From the NCBI GenBank assembly GCA_910583855.1, contig CAJTYL010000001.1, positions 124,001 to 188,000 on the forward strand: a stretch of DNA of 64,000 nt. The letters run 5' to 3'. Origin of the DNA: an uncultured Christensenella sp. (lineage in GTDB: Bacteria > Bacillota > Clostridia > Christensenellales > Borkfalkiaceae). Shown here piece after piece: positions 58,196-64,000 of this stretch (positions are counted from its first letter, which is position 1; each line of letters starts with the position of its first letter). The translations under genes and the position numbers were made by a program. The notes beneath the pieces are model-generated. The model did not search any database, was not told where the DNA came from, and saw only the letters and a list, made by a program, of their open reading frames with translations.

Positions 58196-59011
58196 ATGGG
58201 TAATTTAGGAGAAAGATTTCAAAAATTTTTTGACAGCTTCGGACAGAACTGGGCAGGATATTTGTTACAGTTTATTTTGATTGCCGCCGTATTTTACTAC
58301 GTTTTTAAAATTTTAAAGGTGAATAAAGGCGGTAAGTTTATAGCGGTTGTAACGGTCGCCGTTATAGTAAGCGGCTTGGCATTCGCGCTTACCGATACGT
58401 TCTCGCAAGAACTCCTGTTTATAGTCATTTTAATGATTGCGCTTTTGATTTTTACTATGTTCCATACCGAAATCAAGCGTGCGTTATTGGACTCTAACGT
58501 AAAAAAGAGCAAAAAGCAGGACAGTATTACGGTAACGGGCGTTGAACTCATTATCGAGGAAACCGTCCGCGCAGTGCAGAATATGTCAAAGAAAGACGTA
58601 GGCGCGCTTATAGTTCTTTCAAACGAGAACCTTCCGGAAGGCATAATTGAAAGCGGTACCGTCGTAAACGCCGACATTACCGCGCAAATGATTGAGGCTG
58701 TTTTCTATCCGAAAGCGCCATTGCACGACGGCGCTATGGTAATAGAAGGTACCAAAATTTATGCGGCGGGTTGCTTTTTGCCCCTTGCGCAGAGTGAAAA
58801 ACTTCCCAAAGATATGGGCAGCCGCCACCGCGCAGCGCTCGGAGTAACGTCGGTCGCAAGCGTTACGGCAATAGTCGTATCCGAAGAAACGGGCATAATC
58901 TCAATAGCGAAGAACGGCGTTATAAGAAAGAAGTACGCCGATGCGGCGGACATTAAAAACGCGCTTTCGGAATACTACTGGTCAGATCTTACCGCGGAGG
59001 GCAAGTTATGA
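58196..59011 (+). CDS. cdaA: Diadenylate cyclase CdaA (c-di-AMP synthase)
   Basis: 271 residues from ATG 58196; a GTG 12 nt upstream is an alternative. Three TM helices at the N-terminus (about 20-90) anchor a cytosolic DAC domain with the catalytic DGA (178-180, LHDGAMVIEG) and RHR (210-212, MGSRHRAALG) motifs. It makes c-di-AMP from two ATP; this nucleotide controls potassium and osmolyte balance. It is followed, with a 4-nt overlap, by a 35-codon gene resembling the N-terminal anchor of CdaR; glmM, the other usual neighbour, is absent. Confidence 0.96.
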   Translation: MGNLGERFQKFFDSFGQNWAGYLLQFILIAAVFYYVFKILKVNKGGKFIAVVTVAVIVSGLAFALTDTFSQELLFIVILMIALLIFTMFHTEIKRALLDSNVKKSKKQDSITVTGVELIIEETVRAVQNMSKKDVGALIVLSNENLPEGIIESGTVVNADITAQMIEAVFYPKAPLHDGAMVIEGTKIYAAGCFLPLAQSEKLPKDMGSRHRAALGVTSVASVTAIVVSEETGIISIAKNGVIRKKYADAADIKNALSEYYWSDLTAEGKL

Positions 59012-59115
59012 AAAAGTTCACAAATTTTTTAGTCGGCTTGTTTACCAAGCACATTCCCATCAAAATACTTGCAGTAGCGCTTGCGGTGTTTGCGGTTTTG
59101 GTTTTAAATTTGTGA
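59008..59115 (+). CDS. CdaR-like stub, 35-residue TM peptide
   Basis: ATG 59008 overlaps the cdaA stop (ATGA). The 35-residue product has a basic, amphipathic start (MKKFTNFLVGLFTKH) and one TM helix with the pattern IPIKILAVALAVFAVLVLNL, like the N-terminal anchor of the CdaA regulator CdaR, but the YbbR repeats that should follow are absent. The stop is followed directly by the SD and start of the DUF1015 gene. It is either a shrunken CdaR or a small CdaA partner. Confidence 0.6.
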   Translation: MKKFTNFLVGLFTKHIPIKILAVALAVFAVLVLNL

Positions 59116-59122
59116 GGAGTCT

Positions 59123-60289
59123 ATGAATACGATAAAAATTCCCGATATTCTTTTGCCTTCCGACGGAATAGATATGACCGCTTGGGCGGTCAACGCGTGC
59201 GACCAGTACACTTCGGATTGCGCTTATTGGAAAGAGGTTGAAAGAATAACGGGAGGAAAGCCCTCGACGTATAACTTAATATTTCCCGAGATTTATCTCA
59301 ACGACCGGCCCGAAAAGCGTATCGCGCGCATCAACAAGACTATGCACGAATACCTTTCGGGCGGCGTTTTTAAAAAGGTATCCGGTGGATTTATCTTGGT
59401 TGAACGCACTACGCCTTCGGGCACCCGCACGGGCGTAGTACTCAGTATCGACCTTGAAGATTATTCGTTTTCGGTCGGCGCAAAAACGCCTATCCGTTCC
59501 ACCGAGGACACGATTTTAGAGCGAATACCTCCCCGCGTTAGAATAAGGGAGAACGCTCCTTTGGAGCTTCCGCATGTAATGCTTCTTTATAACGATGAAA
59601 AAAACTCGGTTTTAAACGTAGCAGAGCGCGGTAAAGTTTTATACGACTTTGATTTATCGTGCGGCGGCGGACACGTAAAAGGCACTTTTATTACAAATTC
59701 GGAAGAAGTTAAAAATGCCTTTTATAATACCGACGGTAATCTTTTATTTGCGGTGGGCGACGGCAACCATTCCCTTGCAACCGCAAAAAAATGCTGGGAG
59801 AAATTGAAACCTAGGCTTACCGAAAAGGAACTGGAAAACCACCCCGCGCGTTTCGCTTTGGCGGAAGCCGTCAACGTGTTTGACAATGCTTTGAAATTCG
59901 AGCCTATCCACAGATTTGTGAAAACGGATAATCCCGAAGAGTTTTTAAACGTTTTGCAAACCTCGGGCAGCGGGAAAGCGTATATTGTAGTGAAGGGGGT
60001 AAAATCGGAAGTACCCTTCAACGCAAATACTCCCGCAGGCATAAGGGAGCTTGATGCCAACGTTTCGGAGTTTATTTCACGGTACGGCGGCGAAGTGGAT
60101 TATATCCACGGAGAGGATGATTTAATAAAATTAACCGAAAACGGCGGTGTCGGAGTTTTACTTCCCGCTATAGAAAAGAACGCATTTTTCCGCCTTATAG
60201 AAATGGGCGGCAACCTTCCCAGAAAAACTTTTTCAATGGGCGAGGGTTTTGAAAAGCGGTACTATATCGAGGCAAAAGAGATAATTTAA
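59123..60289 (+). CDS. DUF1015 family protein
   Basis: 388 residues. The start IPDILLPSDGIDMTAWAVNACDQYTSD and the central VGDGNHSLATAKKCWE motif define DUF1015, a widespread cytosolic family. In other organisms the genes often lie near serine or D-3-phosphoglycerate dehydrogenase genes; the function is not established. SD GTGAGGAG precedes the ATG by 5 nt. It lies between cdaA and lysC with gaps of 7-8 bp, suggesting co-transcription. Confidence 0.9.
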   Translation: MNTIKIPDILLPSDGIDMTAWAVNACDQYTSDCAYWKEVERITGGKPSTYNLIFPEIYLNDRPEKRIARINKTMHEYLSGGVFKKVSGGFILVERTTPSGTRTGVVLSIDLEDYSFSVGAKTPIRSTEDTILERIPPRVRIRENAPLELPHVMLLYNDEKNSVLNVAERGKVLYDFDLSCGGGHVKGTFITNSEEVKNAFYNTDGNLLFAVGDGNHSLATAKKCWEKLKPRLTEKELENHPARFALAEAVNVFDNALKFEPIHRFVKTDNPEEFLNVLQTSGSGKAYIVVKGVKSEVPFNANTPAGIRELDANVSEFISRYGGEVDYIHGEDDLIKLTENGGVGVLLPAIEKNAFFRLIEMGGNLPRKTFSMGEGFEKRYYIEAKEII

Positions 60290-60297
60290 GGAAAAAT

Positions 60298-61617
60298 ATG
60301 TCAGTTAAGGTTTGTAAATTCGGCGGTACGTCTATGGCGGACGGCAACGTCATAAACGGCGTAAAGAAAATAATAGACGCCGACGCACGGCGTAAATACG
60401 TCGTCGTTTCAGCGCCGGGTAAAAGATATTCGGGTGATACGAAGGTAACCGACCTGTTGTACGCGTGCCATAAAGAGCTTGTTGAAAAAGGCTCTTGCAA
60501 GAACGGCTTTGCCGCCGTCCGCGCACGCTTTAATTCTCTCGTAAAAGAGCTGAATATCCCTTTTGAAATTAACGCTCTTTTGGACGAAACGGAAGCGGCG
60601 ATTGACAGTGAAAGGAGTGAGGATTTTACCGCTTCGCGCGGGGAATACCTCTGCGCTCGCATAGTCGCGGAAGTTCTGGGCGCAACGTTCATTGACGCAA
60701 AGGACGTAATATTTTTTAACGAAGACGGCAGTCTGAACGGCGAAAAATCCTATAAAGCCATATCGTTTGCCGTTTCGGGTGCAGAGCGCGCCGTAATCCC
60801 GGGCTTTTACGGCAAGGGTTACGACGGCAAGGTTAAAACCTTTTCCCGCGGCGGTTCGGATATTTCGGGCTCGATAATCGCGCGTGCTGTAAACGCCACC
60901 GTTTACGAAAATTGGACGGACGTTTCGGGTTTTCTTGCATGCGACCCACGCATTGTAGAGAGTCCCGTAAAAATGAAAACCATATCCTATAAGGAATTGC
61001 GCGAGCTTAGTTATATGGGCGCAAACGTTCTGCACAGCGACAGTATCTTTCCGTTGCGCAAGGCAAATATACCTATTCAGATAAAGAACACGTTCCGCCC
61101 TCAGGACGCTGGCACGTCAATCGTACCTAGCGCCAAGTATACGCCAAGCGGTAATCTCGTAACGGGCGTAGCGGGCAAGAAGAATTTTACGGTTATCTTC
61201 ATTGAAAAATCGCATATGAACGCCGAAGTGGGCTTTATGTGCAAAGTTTTAAGCGTATTAGTCGAGGAAGAAATTTCTATCGAACATATCCCGTCCGGCA
61301 TCGATACAATGTCTTTGGTGGTTGAAAGCAACGATTTATCAAAGGAAAAGCTTGAAACCGTCATTGAAAAGATTAAAAGCGCGGTTGCCCCCGACGTTAT
61401 CCGCGTAATTGAAGATATCGCTTTAATTGCCACGGTAGGTCACGGAATGTCCTCGTCCGTCGGAACTTCGGCAAGGCTCTTCAACGCAATAGCGGCTGCC
61501 GATATCAATATTAAAATGATTGACCAAGGTTCAAGCGAACTAAACATAATCGTAGGCGTGCGCAACGACGACTACGAAAAATGTATTCGCGCCATTTACT
61601 CAGAATTTTTTAAATAA
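60298..61617 (+). CDS. lysC: Aspartate kinase
   Basis: 439 residues. Phosphorylates aspartate in the first step to lysine, threonine and methionine. KVCKFGGTSMADG is the ATP-site start; the kinase domain (with FSRGGSDISGSIIA) runs to about 290; two C-terminal ACT domains (from about 300 and 380, the latter with GMSSSVGTSARLF) give feedback control. The class with an N-terminal region rich in family-specific residues is monofunctional, without homoserine dehydrogenase. SD AAGGAA precedes the ATG. Confidence 0.94.
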   Translation: MSVKVCKFGGTSMADGNVINGVKKIIDADARRKYVVVSAPGKRYSGDTKVTDLLYACHKELVEKGSCKNGFAAVRARFNSLVKELNIPFEINALLDETEAAIDSERSEDFTASRGEYLCARIVAEVLGATFIDAKDVIFFNEDGSLNGEKSYKAISFAVSGAERAVIPGFYGKGYDGKVKTFSRGGSDISGSIIARAVNATVYENWTDVSGFLACDPRIVESPVKMKTISYKELRELSYMGANVLHSDSIFPLRKANIPIQIKNTFRPQDAGTSIVPSAKYTPSGNLVTGVAGKKNFTVIFIEKSHMNAEVGFMCKVLSVLVEEEISIEHIPSGIDTMSLVVESNDLSKEKLETVIEKIKSAVAPDVIRVIEDIALIATVGHGMSSSVGTSARLFNAIAAADINIKMIDQGSSELNIIVGVRNDDYEKCIRAIYSEFFK

Positions 61618-61629
61618 ACAGTTTCAAAA

Positions 61630-62643
61630 ATGCCGCAAAAGAAAAAGCGCAAGTTATCGCGTCACCATATAATCATTATCATAATATCGGGAATAATGCT
61701 TGTTGCGACTATTTCCGTTTTCGCTGTCAACTCGTTTATTCCTCTTAAATATCTATCGTCTTTCTTAGTTTTCGGTAATCCGAACGAAGAGGGACTTTTA
61801 CGCGTAAATTTCGTGGACGTCGGCAACGGCGACTGTACGATTATTGAGCTTCCCGACGGAAAAATTCTTATGATTGACGGCGGCGACGGAACGCACGCCC
61901 ACAACGCCAAAATTTTAAAGGAGCTCAACAGCCGTAACGTCGATAACATAGATTATCTGATATGTTCATCTGTAGAAAACGGCTCTTGCGGCGGTTTAAA
62001 GGAGATTTTAAATTATAAAACCGTCGATAAAATATTTGCGCCTTACAGTCCCGTAACGTATATTTCCGAAGGCTTCAAACACTTTACGGACGCGATTAAG
62101 CAGCTCGATAAAGAAATTTCCTATTGTGAATACGGCGTCGGGATAGAGGGCAAGGGTTACTCGTTCTGTTTTCTTTCGCCGGATTCCCACCTTTACGAGG
62201 GCGGAGAATACGGTACGCTTCTGAATTCCCCGACCGAACAAAATATCAAAAACGCTTCCGCGGTGATTTGGCTTGAATGCGACGGCGTAAATTTTATGTT
62301 TTTAGGCAATACGGGACAAGCCGTTCAGAAAAAATTGATTAATTATTACAACGTTTCGGGTTTGGAGTTCGGCGGTCGTACGATTGATTTAACTAAGTGT
62401 GATATTTTAAAAATGTCCGATCACGGGTCTAAAGAAGGCGCCTTCGCACAGTTTATTGATTTATTAAATCCGCATACGGCAATAATTTCGGTAGGTGAAA
62501 ACGGTCGCGGCAACCCAACGCTTGCGGCGATTGCTAACGCGCAGAAGAATGTGGGCGACGAACTTTACAGAACGGACGAGCTCGGCACTATAACAGTAAC
62601 CGTAAAGGGCGGAAATTACGAAATTTCAAAGGAGAAACAATGA
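61630..62643 (+). CDS. ComEC-like metallo-beta-lactamase-fold protein with lost metal site
   Basis: 337 residues: basic N-terminus and one TM helix (about 13-37), then an extracytoplasmic MBL fold like the C-terminal domain of ComEC (VNFVDVGNGDCTIIELPDG...MIDGGDG). In active relatives the next element is LTHxDxDHIGG; here it reads ICSSVENGSCGG (111-122), so all histidines and the Asp are gone. The FLTGD element is FLGNTG (225-229) and HHGS is DHGS (274-277). The fold is kept in detail (IISVGENGRGNPT), which points to a selected non-catalytic role instead of decay. It overlaps aroC by 4 nt. Confidence 0.82.
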   Translation: MPQKKKRKLSRHHIIIIIISGIMLVATISVFAVNSFIPLKYLSSFLVFGNPNEEGLLRVNFVDVGNGDCTIIELPDGKILMIDGGDGTHAHNAKILKELNSRNVDNIDYLICSSVENGSCGGLKEILNYKTVDKIFAPYSPVTYISEGFKHFTDAIKQLDKEISYCEYGVGIEGKGYSFCFLSPDSHLYEGGEYGTLLNSPTEQNIKNASAVIWLECDGVNFMFLGNTGQAVQKKLINYYNVSGLEFGGRTIDLTKCDILKMSDHGSKEGAFAQFIDLLNPHTAIISVGENGRGNPTLAAIANAQKNVGDELYRTDELGTITVTVKGGNYEISKEKQ

Positions 62644-63764
62644 AGTTAACGACGGCGGGAGAATCGCACGGCAAAGCTCTTGTAGGCATAATAGAGGGGT
62701 TGCCCTCCAACTTAAAAATCGACGTTGAAGAAATAGATTACTATTTAGCTTTGCGGCAGAGCGGTTACGGCAGGGGCGACAGGCAAAGGATTGAAAAGGA
62801 CGCCGTTGAAATAATAAGCGGCGTAAGAAACCGCTTAACGCTGGGTAGTCCGCTTGCTTTTGCCGTTAAGAATAATGACTATGAAAATTGGCGTGAAGTC
62901 ATAGCCCCAGAAGGTGCGGACACAACGCGGAGAAGGCTCACTAAGGTTCGTCCGGGTCACGCCGATTTGACGGGTGTTTTAAAGTACGACCAGACCGACG
63001 CGCGCAACGTTTTGGAGCGCGCAAGCGCGCGCGAAACTGCGGCAAGAGTAGTAGGCGGAAGTATAGCAAGACAGTATTTAAAGGTTTTGGGCGTTGAAAT
63101 ATCGGGCTATGTAAAATCGGTCGGAAACGTCGTAGACCCCCATATATATGGCTTTAAACGCATTTTGGAAGCAAAGAAAAGTCCGCTTTTTATGCTTGAC
63201 GGTAAAAAGGAGCAGGAAGCGAAGAGGCTTCTTGACGGGCTTAAAGAAAATGGCGACACTGCAGGCGGTATTATCGAAATTCGCGTCAAAGGTTTAAAGC
63301 GCGGCTTCGGCAGCTGTATGCAGTATGCCACCAAGCTTGACGCAATTTTATGCGGGGCAATGATGAGCGTACAGGCAATAAAGGGCATCGAGGTCGGTCT
63401 TGGCTTTGAAGCCGCAAGGCTTGAAGGAAGCAAGGTTCACGATGAAATTTACTATAACGGCGACTACTTCCGCAAGACCAATAATGCCGGAGGCATAGAA
63501 GGCGGAATGTCCAACGGAGAAGAAATAGTTCTACGCGCCGCAATGAAGCCCATACCAACGCTCATGAAAGGGCTTAAAACCGTGGATATTTCCACTAACG
63601 AGTCCGCTGAGGCGGCAAGCGAACGAAGCGACGTAGCCGCAGTGTGCGCCGCTGAAATTATTCTGGAAAGCGTGGTTGCGTTCGTGCTTGCCGACGTAGT
63701 GTCCCAAAGATTGGGCGGCGACAATATGCGCGAGGTTTTGGAAAGATACCGCGCTTTGAGGTAA
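62640..63764 (+). CDS. aroC: Chorismate synthase
   Basis: 374 residues. Converts EPSP to chorismate with reduced FMN. LTTAGESHGKALVGIIEG at the start, VRPGHADLTGVLKYD, ARETAARVVGG and the C-terminal NAGGIEGGMSNGEE are the classic signatures. SD AAGGAG lies 7 nt upstream of the ATG, which overlaps the previous stop (ATGA). aroB starts 3 nt after its stop. Confidence 0.97.
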   Translation: MKLTTAGESHGKALVGIIEGLPSNLKIDVEEIDYYLALRQSGYGRGDRQRIEKDAVEIISGVRNRLTLGSPLAFAVKNNDYENWREVIAPEGADTTRRRLTKVRPGHADLTGVLKYDQTDARNVLERASARETAARVVGGSIARQYLKVLGVEISGYVKSVGNVVDPHIYGFKRILEAKKSPLFMLDGKKEQEAKRLLDGLKENGDTAGGIIEIRVKGLKRGFGSCMQYATKLDAILCGAMMSVQAIKGIEVGLGFEAARLEGSKVHDEIYYNGDYFRKTNNAGGIEGGMSNGEEIVLRAAMKPIPTLMKGLKTVDISTNESAEAASERSDVAAVCAAEIILESVVAFVLADVVSQRLGGDNMREVLERYRALR

Positions 63765-63767
63765 ACA

Positions 63768-64000
63768 ATGAAAGATGTAACCTTGAAAACGGCGACGGCT
63801 GAAAGCGTTATCCGCTGCGGCGCAGGCGCGTTTGAAGCGTATGCTCCTAAGCTTAATAGCAGGCAGTTGTTTATAATTACCGACGGTACCGTAAATAAAC
63901 TATACGGTACGCATTTAAGCTCCGTTTTCGGCGAAAGACCGAAATACGTTATCCCTGCCGGCGAAAAGAGCAAGAATCCGCGCGTGCTTATGGCAATTTT
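63768..64000 (+). CDS. aroB: 3-dehydroquinate synthase, N-terminal part
   Basis: The frame from ATG 63768 is open to the window end (77 codons). MKDVTLKTATAESVIRCGAG, then LFIITDGTVNKLYG, then VIPAGEKSKN match the NAD-binding N-terminus of AroB (the last is the conserved GEKSK motif). It follows aroC by 3 nt, so the window ends inside a shikimate operon. An SD (GAGGTAA) lies within the end of aroC. Confidence 0.88.
   Translation, partial: MKDVTLKTATAESVIRCGAGAFEAYAPKLNSRQLFIITDGTVNKLYGTHLSSVFGERPKYVIPAGEKSKNPRVLMAI

Noticed and set aside
60409..61035. 208-codon minus-strand open frame opposite lysC
   Set aside because: Shadow of lysC; composition is a mirror of its codons and there is no SD-led start or recognisable domain.

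Overview
The window looks like chromosomal DNA of a strictly anaerobic, low-to-mid GC Gram-positive bacterium of the class Clostridia. An uncultured gut lineage such as Christensenellales is an inference I cannot test here. The evidence is pyruvate:ferredoxin oxidoreductase, class II glycyl-tRNA synthetase of the single-chain type, formate-THF ligase, an ECF transporter core next to truA, the cdaA diadenylate cyclase, obgE/yhbY/nadD/rsfS, many intrinsic terminators and a SAM-I riboswitch. TGA is used as a normal stop codon. No tRNA, rRNA, CRISPR array or intact insertion sequence was seen. Nearly the whole window is core housekeeping DNA; the accessory part is a set of small XRE-regulator modules and short dispersed repeats.

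Layout. 1-2.6 kb, minus strand: truncated GT8 glycosyltransferase with its own promoter, then GNAT-metK under a SAM-I riboswitch. 2.6-6.8 kb, plus: radical SAM protein, ABC-F ATPase, two membrane proteins. 6.8-8.8 kb: glyS and a divergent XRE/small-protein pair around an inverted-repeat operator. 8.8-13.6 kb: fhs, a Sel1-repeat protein, glnS, a tiny DUF1540 protein missed by length filters, rplI. 13.7-16.8 kb, minus: Nudix-lemA-DUF2207. 17-19.6 kb: UDP-sugar pyrophosphorylase and an HtrA-like lipoprotein. 19.7-25.8 kb, minus: secG, rnr, smpB, metY, metA and an EamA transporter. 25.9-31.7 kb: the glycolytic run pgk-tpiA-gpmI, interrupted and flanked by two paralogous XRE/membrane-protein modules, one intact and one broken.

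31.8-40.5 kb, plus: tyrA, DUF1934, metallo-hydrolase, a degenerate Rho-like ATPase, obgE, a large unknown protein, yhbY, fused nadD-yqeK, rsfS. 40.5-45.6 kb: deoC, a Dda/RecD-like helicase, pgi, an alpha/beta hydrolase. 45.6-46.1 kb is a decayed region with an XRE pseudogene and repeat fragments. 46.1-49.7 kb: nifJ on the minus strand. 49.8-54.6 kb: fused EcfA1-A2 ATPase, ecfT, a 51-residue membrane protein, truA, then a heavily structured leader and a membrane protein. 54.7-64 kb: mnmE, a LysR regulator, holA, cdaA with a CdaR-like stub, a DUF1015 protein, lysC, a metallo-beta-lactamase-fold pseudoenzyme, aroC and the start of aroB.

The most interesting signals are: (i) a recurrent leaderless-gene architecture, with near-consensus sigma-A promoters whose -10 box ends 6-7 nt before the start codon, in at least eight genes; (ii) XRE regulators paired with palindromic operators and a paralogous membrane protein family starting MKEYKTL, present once intact, once broken, with a further decayed XRE elsewhere; (iii) a Rho homologue that lacks the catalytic Glu and the stretches carrying the Q- and R-loops; (iv) a ComEC-like hydrolase-fold protein with its metal site erased; (v) a structured about 230-nt element at 53.5 kb.
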